From Sphingomonas zeae (GTDB lineage Bacteria; Pseudomonadota; Alphaproteobacteria; Sphingomonadales; Sphingomonadaceae): DNA of 64,000 bases. The stretch's first letter is position 1. The number at the start of each line of letters is the position of its first letter. Both the position numbers and the translations under genes were made by a program. The stretch spans positions 248,001 through 312,000 of the forward strand of contig NZ_JACIFA010000003.1 of the NCBI RefSeq assembly GCF_014197135.1, in the 5' to 3' direction. This document shows, piece by piece, positions 39,062 through 48,183 of the stretch. The notes beneath the pieces were generated by a model. The model did no database searches, was not told where the DNA came from, and saw only the letters and a list, made by a program, of their open reading frames with translations.

Positions 39062-40432
39062 TCAGTCGTTCTTGGCGAAGGGGTTCTTCGGCGCCCGCAG
39101 CGTCAGCCGCACCGGCACAGCACCAAAGCCGAGTTCGCGCCGCATCGAATTGACCAGATAGCGCTCATAGCTGGCGGGCAACTGATCGACCCGCGTGCCA
39201 AAGATCACAAAGCTCGGCGGACGCGACTTGATCTGAGTGACGTAGCGCAGCTTGATTCGCTTACCGCCGGGCGCAGGCGGGGGATTGGCGTCGACGGCCT
39301 TCTCGAACCAGCGGTTCAGCTCGCCGGTCGGCACGCGCTTCGACCAGGCGGCCCGCGTCTCGAAGGCGACTTCGATGAGCGTATCCAGCCCTTTGCCGGT
39401 CGCACCCGACACGGTGAGCAGCGGCACGCCCTTGACCTGGCTGAGCCCGTCTTCCAGCGCCTTGCGAACGCCGTTGAACAGCGACGACGGGTTTTCGGCG
39501 ACGTCCCATTTGTTGAGCGCGATCAGCAACGCGCGCCCCTCTTCCAGCACGCGGTCGGCGATGCGCAAATCCTGCGATTCCAGCCCCAGCGTCGCGTCGA
39601 GCAGCAGCACCACAACCTCGGCGAAATCAACCGCACGCAGCGCATCGGCGACGGACAGCTTTTCCAGCTTGTCCTGTACCTTCGCCTTCTTTCGCATACC
39701 GGCGGTGTCGATCAGGCGAACCTGTCGCACCTCACCGTTCCGGTCGTGCCATTCCCAGTCGATCGCAATCGAATCACGCGTAATCCCGGCCTCAGGCCCG
39801 GTAATCAGGCGGTCCTGGCCGAGGAAACGGTTGATGAGCGTCGACTTGCCCGCATTGGGCCGGCCGACGATCGCCAGCTTGAGCGGCGCATAGGGGTTTT
39901 CGAGGTCGACCTCCTCCTCTTCCTCGACCTCCCGGTCGATATAGGGGAGCAGCGCCTCGAACAGATCGCCCACGCCTTCGCCATGTTCGGCCGAAAGCTG
40001 AACCGGATCACCAAAGCCAAGCGCCAGCGCTTCCAATATGCCTTGTTCGGCCGCACGGCCTTCTGCCTTGTTCGCCGCGAGCACGATCGGTGTGTCGGAA
40101 CTGCGCAGCCAGCGGGCGATCTCCTCGTCCAGCGGCATGACACCGGCGCGGGCATCGACGAGGAACAGCGCGACATCGGCCTCGCTGACCGCCGCCTCGG
40201 TCTGGCGGCGCATCCGGCCGGGCAACGTGTCGGGGTCTTCGTCTTCATAGCCCGCCGTGTCGATCACACGGAAATCCAAGCCGAGTAGATGCGCGTCGCC
40301 TTCGCGCCGGTCACGCGTCACGCCGGGCCGGTCGTCGACCAGCGCCAGCTTCTTTCCGACCAGACGATTGAACAGCGTCGACTTGCCGACATTGGGACGG
40401 CCGACGATCGCGACGATAGGGAGTTGTGCCAT
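39062..40432 (-). CDS. der: Ribosome-assembly GTPase Der (EngA)
   Basis: A 456-residue protein with two tandem GTPase domains and a C-terminal KH-like domain. G1 motifs are GRPNVGKSTLFN (about residues 10-21) and GRPNAGKSTLIN (about 190-201); G3 motifs are DTAGYED and DTAGMRK; G4 motifs are ANKAEG and LNKWDV. It helps assemble the 50S subunit. The first G4 reads ANKAEG rather than NKxD, a relaxed form. It is downstream of yfgM-bamB as in many proteobacteria, with a structured leader in the gap. Confidence 0.97.
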   Translation of the reverse strand: MAQLPIVAIVGRPNVGKSTLFNRLVGKKLALVDDRPGVTRDRREGDAHLLGLDFRVIDTAGYEDEDPDTLPGRMRRQTEAAVSEADVALFLVDARAGVMPLDEEIARWLRSSDTPIVLAANKAEGRAAEQGILEALALGFGDPVQLSAEHGEGVGDLFEALLPYIDREVEEEEEVDLENPYAPLKLAIVGRPNAGKSTLINRFLGQDRLITGPEAGITRDSIAIDWEWHDRNGEVRQVRLIDTAGMRKKAKVQDKLEKLSVADALRAVDFAEVVVLLLDATLGLESQDLRIADRVLEEGRALLIALNKWDVAENPSSLFNGVRKALEDGLSQVKGVPLLTVSGATGKGLDTLIEVAFETRAAWSKRVPTGELNRWFEKAVDANPPPAPGGKRIKLRYVTQIKSRPPSFVIFGTRVDQLPASYERYLVNSMRRELGFGAVPVRLTLRAPKNPFAKND

Positions 40433-40445
40433 CGCCGTCCGTTAG

Positions 40446-40509
40446 CGAAAGGCGAGCCTTTCGTCACGGTACAAACGTACCGTCCCTTGGGGAACGGCCC
40501 AAGGGACGG
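40446..40509. promoter_or_regulatory. Three consecutive perfect hairpins in the bamB-der gap
   Basis: Hairpin A is CGAAAGG-cgag-CCTTTCG (40446-40463). Hairpin B is ACGGTAC-aaac-GTACCGT (40466-40483). Hairpin C is CCGTCCCTTGGG with CCCAAGGGACGG (40480-40491 with 40498-40509). B and C share bases 40480-40483, so they cannot both form fully. On the minus strand C comes first after the bamB stop, then B, then A just before the der start. No T-run follows, so this looks more like RNA processing or a switchable leader than a plain terminator. Confidence 0.55.
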
Positions 40510-40516
40510 ACGCGCA

Positions 40517-41839
40517 TTACTTATAGGCGGCGATCCGCCCCTTCTGGTCGAGGACGTAAAGCGTCCCATTGGCAACGATCGGCGGCAGTGCGAACGGCGT
40601 CTTGGTATCGACCGTCGCTTGAATCGAGCCGTCACCCGGATTGGCGTAGACGATCTGCCCTTCCGAATTGGTCAGGATCAGGCGGTTGCCCGCCAGCACC
40701 GGCCCAAACCAGGTTATCGCGCCGGTCTTCTTCTTTTCCTTGTGGAAACGCTGAAGCTGCGCGATCCAGCGCGCCTTGCCGCTCGACCGGGCGAGCGCGA
40801 CCAGACGCGCATCGTCGGTAACGAGGAAAATCCACTCGCCGGCGATCCACGGAGTCGAAAGTCCCGCGAAATTCTGTTCCCACAGACGCTGGCCCGTCGA
40901 TAGTTCGAGCGCCACCATACGTCCGCCCTGACCGAGCGCGTAGACCCGGCCCTGGTCGATCACAGGCGCGGCGTCGATGTCCGAGAGCGTCGACACGGAC
41001 GTCGATATGCTGGTCCGCGACAGGGCGTCCTGCCACAACATCCGGCCGTTTTCATAACGATAGGCGTTCAGCTCACCGCTGGAAAAGCCGGCGACGACGG
41101 TGCCCTGGCTGGCGGCGGGCGCCGCGACGCCGTACACGCCCTGCGTCTCCAGCGTTCCCTGCCCGGCCCATACGATCTTACCATCCGCCTGGTTGATCGC
41201 GTAGAGCTGATTGTCCTGAGTCAGGACATAGACATTGCCGTTGGCGATGGTCGGCGACCCGCGCAGCGGACCGCTGGGCTTGGCGCGCCACAGCACCTTG
41301 CCGTCAGCGGCGCTGGCCGCAATCACGTCGCCCAAACCGTCGGTGGCGAACACGGTCCCGCTGTCATAGCTGGCACCGCCGCCGAAGCGCACCAAGCGAT
41401 TTTCGTCACCCTCGGTGATCCCCGTCGACCACAGACGCGCGCCGGTGTCGGCGTTCATCGCCACGAGATTGCCCTCGACATCGACGACGAACAGTTTGCC
41501 CTCGGCCACGACCGGCGCAGCGCCCAGCGGGTCGCGGGCCGAACCGCCGTTGATCGTGGATGTCCACAGACGCTGCGGCTGCTCCGCCAGAGCGAGTTGC
41601 CCCATCGACTTGGAGGCATTGCCGCCCGGCTGCGACCATTCGGGGTTCGTCTCGGGCGCGGGCAACAGGACCTGCACATCGGCGATCGACTTGTCCGCCT
41701 CGACCCCCGTTTCCGAAACCAGGATCGGAATACGGTTGCCGACGGTCGGCGTCTTCTTGGGGGCGCTCTTGAATACCCCGCAGGCGCCCAGCGCCATCAG
41801 CGCGGCGAGCGCTGCCGAGGTGCGGAATTGCTTCGTCAT
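40517..41839 (-). CDS. bamB: Outer-membrane assembly lipoprotein BamB-like beta-propeller
   Basis: A 440-residue PQQ-repeat protein. The leader ALAALMALGACG is a lipobox, predicting a lipid-anchored periplasmic protein. The body has repeated Trp-docking blades (KLFVVDVEGNLVAMNADTGARLW and similar), consistent with an eight-blade propeller. BamB assists BamA in folding outer-membrane proteins. Synteny with a YfgM-type TPR protein (4-bp overlap) upstream and der downstream is the classic yfgM-bamB-der order. Confidence 0.92.
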   Translation of the reverse strand: MTKQFRTSAALAALMALGACGVFKSAPKKTPTVGNRIPILVSETGVEADKSIADVQVLLPAPETNPEWSQPGGNASKSMGQLALAEQPQRLWTSTINGGSARDPLGAAPVVAEGKLFVVDVEGNLVAMNADTGARLWSTGITEGDENRLVRFGGGASYDSGTVFATDGLGDVIAASAADGKVLWRAKPSGPLRGSPTIANGNVYVLTQDNQLYAINQADGKIVWAGQGTLETQGVYGVAAPAASQGTVVAGFSSGELNAYRYENGRMLWQDALSRTSISTSVSTLSDIDAAPVIDQGRVYALGQGGRMVALELSTGQRLWEQNFAGLSTPWIAGEWIFLVTDDARLVALARSSGKARWIAQLQRFHKEKKKTGAITWFGPVLAGNRLILTNSEGQIVYANPGDGSIQATVDTKTPFALPPIVANGTLYVLDQKGRIAAYK

Positions 41840-42537
41840 TGGGTCTTGGTGTCCTCACTCTGGCCGACCGCGTCGACCCCCAATACGCCGGCCATCTGAA
41901 CCGCACGTTGCCGCAACGTATCGGGCACATCCTTGTCGCTGGCAATCTGGCCGAACAAACGGCCCGCCTGGTCGCGCTTGTTCATCCGCAGATAGGCCAC
42001 CGCGACCATCTCCCCCGCGCTGCCGAAATAGGCATTGCCGGGCACCGCCATGCCGCCCAGCCGCGCGACGACGGCCTCAGGCTTCATCGTGTCATATTCC
42101 GCCATGGTCTGGCGGATCAGCGCCAGGTCACGAAAGGGCTGGGCCAGCGACGTGTCGTTGGCCATGGCCGCGAAACGCGTCGCGGCGCCCTTCATGTCGT
42201 CGCGCTGCAACAGGATGTCCGCCTGGGTAAACTCGGCGAGCGCGCGGTAGGCGTCGATATTGGTGCCGGACAGCGCCTTGAGCTTCTCGTCGGCCGTCTT
42301 CGTGTCGTTCTGACCCAGCGCGTCATAAGCGGCCTGCAATTGCTCGCCATCGACGCCCGCTGCCTGATGCTGCCGGTGCTGCCAATAGAGATAGCCGCCG
42401 AACGCCGCCAGCGCGATGACGATCGCGGCGCCGACGATAAGGCCCCAGCGGGTCCAGAAGGTCGTCAGCCTTTCGCGACGCAGTTCGTCGTCGACCTCGC
42501 TCAAAAAGGCCTGGCTGGATTGGGGCGTTAGGGCCAA
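41836..42537 (-). CDS. YfgM/tetratricopeptide-like membrane protein
   Basis: A 233-residue protein with a short cytoplasmic N-terminus, one membrane helix (LIVGAAIVIALAAFGGYLYW, about residues 33-52) and a periplasmic alpha-helical TPR-like domain. YfgM in E. coli binds SecYEG and PpiD and helps hand over exported proteins. The start overlaps nothing upstream; its stop overlaps bamB by 4 bp, so it is translationally coupled to bamB. Assignment rests on topology and synteny. Confidence 0.88.
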   Translation of the reverse strand: MALTPQSSQAFLSEVDDELRRERLTTFWTRWGLIVGAAIVIALAAFGGYLYWQHRQHQAAGVDGEQLQAAYDALGQNDTKTADEKLKALSGTNIDAYRALAEFTQADILLQRDDMKGAATRFAAMANDTSLAQPFRDLALIRQTMAEYDTMKPEAVVARLGGMAVPGNAYFGSAGEMVAVAYLRMNKRDQAGRLFGQIASDKDVPDTLRQRAVQMAGVLGVDAVGQSEDTKTQ

Positions 42538-42621
42538 GATGGGCTCCGCTATTCTGGATCAAGGCAATAAGGAAGCCGCGACCTTTAGCGAGGAGCGGCC
42601 CCTGTGGGAAGCGGGCTTGGC

Positions 42622-43488
42622 TTATCCCCCATCACGCGGCGCATAGATCTGCTCCGCCCCAGGAAAGCGGCGTGCCCGCACATCCTCGGCATAGGCGCGC
42701 GCCGCCTCGCCGATCCGATCGCCCATCGTCTCATATCGGCGGACGAAGCGCGCGGTCCGTTCGAACAGGCCGAGCATGTCCTCACCCACCAGCACCTGCC
42801 CGTCGCACTCGGCCGATGCGCCGATGCCGATCGTCGGACAGGCAATGCGCTTGGTGATCTCGATGGCGATCGGCTCGACGACGCCCTCGATCACCACCGA
42901 AAAGGCCCCGGCCTCGGCGACGGCGATCGCGTCGGCGATGATCTTCTCGGCTTCCTCGGGCGTGCGGCCGCGCGCGCCGTAGCCGCCGAGCACGTTCACC
43001 GCCTGCGGCGTAAGCCCGACATGGCCCATGACGGGAATGCCGCGCTCGACCAGGAAGCGCACGGTCGACGCCATCGCCACGCCGCCCTCCAGCTTGACCG
43101 CCGCCGCGCCGGTTTCCTTGAGCAACCAGGCGGCATTCTCGAACGCCTTTTCGGGGCTAGCCTCATAGCTGCCAAAGGGCAGATCGATCACGACGACCGA
43201 ATGATAGCTGCCCCGCACCACCGCCGCGCCGTGCGCCGCCATCATCTGGAGGGTCACCGGCACCGTCGAGGGCAGGCCATAAATCACCTGCCCCAAGCTG
43301 TCGCCGACCAGCAGCATGTCGCAATGCGGGTCGAGCAGCTGCGCCGACCGCACCGTATAGGCGGTCAGCATGACCAGCGGCGTCCCGCCCTTGGCGCGGC
43401 GGATGGCGGGCACCGTCAGCCGCTTCATCGGCGCGGGCGTGGGATTGGCGCGGCTGGTCGCGGTATCGAGCGTGTAGGTCGTGGACAT
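42622..43488 (-). CDS. panB: 3-methyl-2-oxobutanoate hydroxymethyltransferase
   Basis: First step of pantothenate synthesis: transfers a hydroxymethyl group from methylene-THF to alpha-ketoisovalerate. The 288-residue TIM barrel has [15 protein letters not shown] (metal-binding Asp), [17 protein letters not shown] and [13 protein letters not shown]. The N-terminal ~25 residues before PAIRRAKGG are longer than usual and Thr/Ala/Pro-rich. The substrate ketoacid comes from the branched-chain pathway that includes ilvD (17781). Confidence 0.96.
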   Translation of the reverse strand: MSTTYTLDTATSRANPTPAPMKRLTVPAIRRAKGGTPLVMLTAYTVRSAQLLDPHCDMLLVGDSLGQVIYGLPSTVPVTLQMMAAHGAAVVRGSYHSVVVIDLPFGSYEASPEKAFENAAWLLKETGAAAVKLEGGVAMASTVRFLVERGIPVMGHVGLTPQAVNVLGGYGARGRTPEEAEKIIADAIAVAEAGAFSVVIEGVVEPIAIEITKRIACPTIGIGASAECDGQVLVGEDMLGLFERTARFVRRYETMGDRIGEAARAYAEDVRARRFPGAEQIYAPRDGG

Positions 43489-43536
43489 GGCAATGCTCTA
43501 GCCGGTGCAAGCCCCTCGCTCCACCCCCTCGGTCCG

Positions 43537-43881
43537 TCAGAAGATTTCGGCGTAGACCTCCGGCTTGAACCCCACCGTCAGCGCGCCGTCCCGGTCGAGC
43601 ACCGGTCGCTTGATGAGCGAAGGCTGCGCCTGCATCAGCCGGATCGCCTTGTCCGCGTCAATATCCTGACGATCGGCCTCGTCTAGCTTGCGAAAGGTCG
43701 TGCCCGCGCGGTTGAGCAGCTTTTCCCAGCCGACCTGATCGATCCAGCGGCGGAGCGTGGCTTCATCGATGCCGTCGGTTTTGTAGTTATGGAAACGATA
43801 GGTGACGCCGTGGTCGTCCAGCCAGACGCGAGCCTTCTTCATCGTGTCGCAGTTTGGGATGCCGTAGAGGATGTTCGTCAT
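43537..43881 (-). CDS. YffB/Spx-type ArsC-fold reductase-like protein
   Basis: A 114-residue thioredoxin-fold protein of the ArsC/Spx family, YffB branch. The single N-terminal cysteine is Cys11 in YGIPNCDTMKKA. SLIKRPVL (about residues 88-95) is the second family signature. YffB proteins are small glutathione-related reductases of uncertain substrate; arsenate resistance is not indicated because the other ars genes are absent. It is minus strand between panB and the divergent NAD synthetase. Confidence 0.9.
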   Translation of the reverse strand: MTNILYGIPNCDTMKKARVWLDDHGVTYRFHNYKTDGIDEATLRRWIDQVGWEKLLNRAGTTFRKLDEADRQDIDADKAIRLMQAQPSLIKRPVLDRDGALTVGFKPEVYAEIF

Positions 43882-43956
43882 AAAACCTCAGCCGAGGGGT
43901 ATTGCTCGGCCTTATCCCAGCGCGGGTCGAATTGCAGCAGGATAGGTTGAAGCTTG

Positions 43957-43990
43957 GCCTTGGACGACCCTCACAGGCTGAACGGCGGTT
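43957..43990. repeat. Degenerate copy of the 38.9-39.0 kb repeat
   Basis: GGCCTT ... CACAGGCTGAACGGCGG matches one arm of the repeat at about 39019-39047, with the middle changed. It lies in the divergent gap between the YffB-like gene and nadE. The rest of that 189-bp gap shows nothing else I can support. Confidence 0.5.
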
Positions 43991-44070
43991 TCGACAACCT
44001 ACCCCTCATCCTAACCCGGAGCAAGCCACGTGGGGTAGCGCCCCCCTTCCCACGCCGCTATCCCGACAGG

Positions 44071-46128
44071 ATGCAGGATCACCCCTTTTACGCGCTTCAC
44101 ACTCATGGTCTGATCCGCGTCGCCGCCGCGACGCCCGCCGCCTCGGTCGGAAATGCCGGGGCCAATGCGCGGGCCATGCTGGACCTTGCCCGCAAGGCGG
44201 ACGACGATGGAATCGACCTGATCGTCTTTCCCGAATTGTCGCTGACCTCCTATGCGATCGATGACCTGCATTTGCAGGGAGCCATGCACCGGGCCACGCT
44301 GGCAGCGCTGGGCGAAATGGTCGACGCCAGCGCGGCGCTGTCACCGGTCATGCTGGTCGGCGCGGCGCTGCCCCGCAACGGGCGGCTGTATAACTGTGCG
44401 GTCGTCATCGCTCGCGGGCGGATATTGGGTGTCGTCCCGAAAACCTTCCTGCCCAATTACCGCGAATATTATGAGAAGCGCTGGTTCGCCAGCGGCGCGG
44501 GGCTGACCGGACTGACCATCGAGCTGGATGGGCAGAGCGTCCCCTTCGGTACCGACCTGATCTTCGCCGCCGAAGACGTACCGGGCTTCGTGATCCATGC
44601 CGAGATTTGCGAGGATTATTGGGCGCCCACCCCGCCTTCGACGTTGGGGGCGTTGGCCGGAGCGACGATCTGTTGCAACCTGTCGGCGTCGAACATCGTG
44701 ATCGGCAAGGCGCGCGACCGGGCGATGCTGGCCGCCGCGCAATCGGCCCGTGCGGCCTGCGCCTATGTCTATTCGGCGGCGGGGATCGGCGAGAGCACGA
44801 CCGATTTGTCCTGGGATGGTCAGGGCCTGATCCACGAACTGGGCGAGACGATCGCCGAGTCCGAGCGGTTCCTTCGCGAACCGGCGCTCACCACCGCCGA
44901 TATCGATGTCGAGCGGATCGCGCAGGAACGTCTGCGCTTCGGCACCTTCAACGATGCCGCCGCTTTTGCCGGTCATCCCGAACAGCGTTTCCGCCGGATC
45001 GGCTTCGTGCATGGAGCGGAAGCCAGCGACCGGGGCCTTCGCCGCGCCGTTCACCGCTTCCCCTTTGTCCCCGACGATCCTGCACGCCGCGATGCGGATT
45101 GTTACGAAGCCTATAATATCCAGGTCGAAGCCCTGGCCAAGCGGCTCGATGCCAGCCGGGCCACTTCACTCGTCATCGGTGTCTCGGGCGGACTGGATTC
45201 CACCCATGCGTTGATCGTCGCGGCCAAGGCGACGGACCGGCTCGGCTGGGCGCGTGACCGCATCCTCGCCTTCACCATGCCCGGCTTCGCCACTGGAGAG
45301 GGGACCAAGGCCCATGCCTGGGCGCTGATGCGCGCATTGGGCGTGACCGCCGAAGAAATCGACATCCGCCCCGCCGCGCAGCAGATGCTGTCGGACATGC
45401 GGCACCCCTTTGCGCAGGGGGAACCCGTCCATGACGTGACCTTCGAGAATGTGCAGGCGGGCCTCCGCACCGACTACCTGTTCCGCCTGGCCAATCAACG
45501 CGGCGGCATCGTGCTGGGCACGGGCGACCTTTCGGAATTGGCGCTGGGGTGGTGCACCTATGGCGTCGGCGACCAGATGAGCCATTATGCGGTCAATGCG
45601 GGCGTGCCCAAGACGCTGATCCAGTTCCTGATCCGCTGGTGCATCCGGACCGGGCAATATGACGACGAGACCAATGAGGTGCTCGCCGCGATCCTGGCGC
45701 AGGAAATCTCGCCCGAGTTGGTCCCGGCCGATGCAAGCGGTGCGATGCAGTCGACCGAGGCGATGATCGGCCCTTATGCGCTTAACGATTTCTTCGCGCA
45801 TTACGTCGTCCGCTATGGCCTGAAGCCATCCAAGATCGCGTTTCTGGCATGGCACGCCTGGCGCGATGCCAAGGCCGGCGGCTGGCCCGAGGACCTGCCA
45901 CAAGATGCGCGGGTCGCCTATGACCTGGCAACGATCCGGCATTGGCTGGAGCGGTTCCTGACGCGCTTCTTCCAGACGAGCCAGTTCAAACGCTCGGCGC
46001 TGCCCAACGGCCCCAAGGTGTCGCCAGGGGGCGCCTTGTCCCCGCGCGGCGACTGGCGCGCGCCGTCGGATGGCGCCGCCACGGTCTGGGTGCAGGAGCT
46101 TCGCGACGCCTTGCCTCCAATGGTATGA
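44071..46128 (+). CDS. nadE: Glutamine-dependent NAD+ synthetase
   Basis: Last step of NAD synthesis, amidating deamido-NAD using glutamine. The 685-residue fusion has an N-terminal nitrilase-type glutaminase (about 10-320) with Glu in VFPELSLTSY, Lys in VVPKTFLPNY and Cys in HAEICEDYW. A C-terminal NadE synthetase follows, with the PP-loop VSGGLDSTHAL (about 370) and GTGDLSELALGWCTYG. The start at 44071 (MQDHPFYALHTHG) follows a GACAGG purine stretch; an earlier in-frame start is in non-conserved sequence. Confidence 0.95.
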   Translation: MQDHPFYALHTHGLIRVAAATPAASVGNAGANARAMLDLARKADDDGIDLIVFPELSLTSYAIDDLHLQGAMHRATLAALGEMVDASAALSPVMLVGAALPRNGRLYNCAVVIARGRILGVVPKTFLPNYREYYEKRWFASGAGLTGLTIELDGQSVPFGTDLIFAAEDVPGFVIHAEICEDYWAPTPPSTLGALAGATICCNLSASNIVIGKARDRAMLAAAQSARAACAYVYSAAGIGESTTDLSWDGQGLIHELGETIAESERFLREPALTTADIDVERIAQERLRFGTFNDAAAFAGHPEQRFRRIGFVHGAEASDRGLRRAVHRFPFVPDDPARRDADCYEAYNIQVEALAKRLDASRATSLVIGVSGGLDSTHALIVAAKATDRLGWARDRILAFTMPGFATGEGTKAHAWALMRALGVTAEEIDIRPAAQQMLSDMRHPFAQGEPVHDVTFENVQAGLRTDYLFRLANQRGGIVLGTGDLSELALGWCTYGVGDQMSHYAVNAGVPKTLIQFLIRWCIRTGQYDDETNEVLAAILAQEISPELVPADASGAMQSTEAMIGPYALNDFFAHYVVRYGLKPSKIAFLAWHAWRDAKAGGWPEDLPQDARVAYDLATIRHWLERFLTRFFQTSQFKRSALPNGPKVSPGGALSPRGDWRAPSDGAATVWVQELRDALPPMV

Positions 46129-46233
46129 GCCGGACTTGGCATGGGGCGGCGAACCCGGCTATGCTCAGCCCCCGTTCGTTACGGTGATCCATAAATTGCA
46201 GGCTTCTCCCGGCCTGTCGGCACGAGAGAATTC

Positions 46234-46878
46234 ATGAGCCTTGTCGTTCGCACCCTGTCGGAGCAGATCTTCACCATCATTCGCGAGCGTATCATCAGCG
46301 GCGATCTGCCCGAGGAGCAGCCGATCCGTCAGGATGCGCTGGCCAATGAGCTGGGGGTCAGCAAGATTCCGTTGCGCGAGGCGCTTGCGCGGCTGGAGCA
46401 GGAAGGGCTGCTGACCAGCCAGGCCAATCGCGGCTTTTTTGTCCGCTCGCTGGGCGCGGGCGAGGCGGAGGAGATTTACGAACTCCGGCTGGCGATCGAG
46501 CCCGACGCTGCCGCCCGTGCGGCTCGCGTCGCGACAGCAGACGACCAGGCCGCCGCGAGGGATGCGTTGACCGCGCTCGATGTCGCGGCGCGCGACGCGC
46601 TGCACGAGGTCGCTCACCGCAACCGCGCCTTCCATCTGGCGCTGGTCCGCCCGCTCGGCGCAGCGCTGACCTTTCAGTTGATCGAGCGCCTGCAGGTCCT
46701 GGCGGAACGTTATGTCGTTCAACATCTGAAACCCGCCGGTCGCGAGGACCGCGCGCATGAGGAGCATCAGGCGCTGCTCGATGCCTGGCTGGCGCGGGAT
46801 GAGGCACGGGTCGCGGGCTTTCTGACCGACCATATCGGCGCGACCCTGGTCGATTTGCGGACGCAGCTGTCCCGCTGA
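46234..46878 (+). CDS. GntR-family transcription factor, FCD subfamily (first copy)
   Basis: A 214-residue regulator. The N-terminal winged helix (about 8-70; IRQDALANELGVSKIPLREALARLEQEGLL) is followed by an all-helical FCD ligand domain (about 85-210) with metal-binding-type His residues (AHRNRAFHLALVRP). It is clearly paralogous to the regulator at 54147, sharing the HTH and AERYVVxHLxPAGRxxRAHxEH block. Target genes are not evident from its neighbours, nadE and NDH-2. Good ribosome site GAGAG. Confidence 0.9.
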   Translation: MSLVVRTLSEQIFTIIRERIISGDLPEEQPIRQDALANELGVSKIPLREALARLEQEGLLTSQANRGFFVRSLGAGEAEEIYELRLAIEPDAAARAARVATADDQAAARDALTALDVAARDALHEVAHRNRAFHLALVRPLGAALTFQLIERLQVLAERYVVQHLKPAGREDRAHEEHQALLDAWLARDEARVAGFLTDHIGATLVDLRTQLSR

Positions 46879-46884
46879 CCGCAG

Positions 46885-48183
46885 TCAGCCGGACGGGCGG
46901 ATATGGGGCGTGGTAATGATACGTGCGCCGCGCCGATAGGTGAGATAGCGCCACAGCCATTGCAGGCTGACGCGAATGCGCTGCGCAAAATTTACCAGCA
47001 GCACGACATGGACGATCGCCCAGAGCATCCAGGCCGGACACCCCTTCATCCGGAAACGTCCGAAGTCGAAGATCGCCGCATGACGCCCGATGATCGCCGC
47101 ATTGCCGCGGTTGTGAAAGCGGAACGGCTTGGGCGCGGTGCCCCGGGTCAGTTGGACGTATAGCGCCTTGCCCAGATAATCCCCCTGCTGCTGCGCGACC
47201 TGCGCCAGGCCAGGCAGCGGCTTGCCGTCATCGTCCAGGCAGGCGGCGACGTCGCCGAGCGAATACACATTCTCCAGCCCTTCGACACTCAGATCGGGCC
47301 TCACCGCGACTCGCCCACCCAGCCCTGGCGATACACCAAGCAGCCTGGCCGCCCCCGTGGGCGCGACACCCGCGCCCCATAGGACAGTGTGCGCCGGAAT
47401 GAACCGCCCCCCGGCGGTCAGCCCCGCAGCCGTGATCGACTCGACCGGCATATTGGTCATGACCTGAACGCCCAGCCGTTTGAGCGCGCGCTCGGCATAG
47501 TCAGCAAGGGAGTCGGGAAAGGCGGTCAGGATACGCGGCCCGCCCTCGATCAGGATAATCCGCGCCGTTTCGGGACGGATGCGGCGAAAGTCGGAGGTCA
47601 GCGCATAACGGGCCAACTCGGCCACCGAACCGGCCAGTTCGACGCCGGTAGGACCGCCGCCGACGATCACGAAGGTCATCAGCGCTTCGCGGTCGGCTGT
47701 CCCGTCACGCTCGGCCTCTTCGAACGCCCCCAATATGCGCGATCGGATGCCGCGCGCTTCCTCGATCGATTTGCAAGCGGGTGCATAGCGACGCCATTCG
47801 TCATGGCCGAAATAACTGCTCGTCGATCCCGTCGCGACGACCAGCCGGTCATAGTTCAGCGTCTCGCCGGTCGCCAATGTGATCTGTTGCGCATGGGTTT
47901 CGACCTGCACGACCTCGCCCAGCACCACTCGGATATTCGGGTGGCGGCCAAGGATATGCCGGATCGGCTCGGCGACGTCGGCGGGCGATAGGGCGGCGGT
48001 CGCGACCTGGTACAGAAGCGGCACGAACAGGTGATAGTTGTTGCGGTCGACGACCGTGACCCGCACCGGCGCGCGGGCCAACCGTTGCGCCGTCGCCAAC
48101 CCGCCAAATCCCGCGCCGACAATTACGACATGCGGCCAGTCGGGATCGACGCCCGCACCTGCCATATCGCGCACCTCGGCCAT
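46885..48183 (-). CDS. ndh: Type II NADH:quinone oxidoreductase (NDH-2)
   Basis: A 432-residue flavoprotein. FAD-binding fold at the N-terminus VVIVGAGFGGLATA, NAD-binding fold VIVGGGPTGVELAGS (about 165-180), and the second FAD contact NVYSLGDVAAC. The C-terminal part (WMLWAIVHVVLLVNFAQRIRV) is amphipathic to hydrophobic and anchors the enzyme to the inner membrane. It passes electrons from NADH to quinone without pumping protons. The start overlaps the stop of the MDR oxidoreductase (TGATG). Confidence 0.9.
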   Translation of the reverse strand: MAEVRDMAGAGVDPDWPHVVIVGAGFGGLATAQRLARAPVRVTVVDRNNYHLFVPLLYQVATAALSPADVAEPIRHILGRHPNIRVVLGEVVQVETHAQQITLATGETLNYDRLVVATGSTSSYFGHDEWRRYAPACKSIEEARGIRSRILGAFEEAERDGTADREALMTFVIVGGGPTGVELAGSVAELARYALTSDFRRIRPETARIILIEGGPRILTAFPDSLADYAERALKRLGVQVMTNMPVESITAAGLTAGGRFIPAHTVLWGAGVAPTGAARLLGVSPGLGGRVAVRPDLSVEGLENVYSLGDVAACLDDDGKPLPGLAQVAQQQGDYLGKALYVQLTRGTAPKPFRFHNRGNAAIIGRHAAIFDFGRFRMKGCPAWMLWAIVHVVLLVNFAQRIRVSLQWLWRYLTYRRGARIITTPHIRPSG

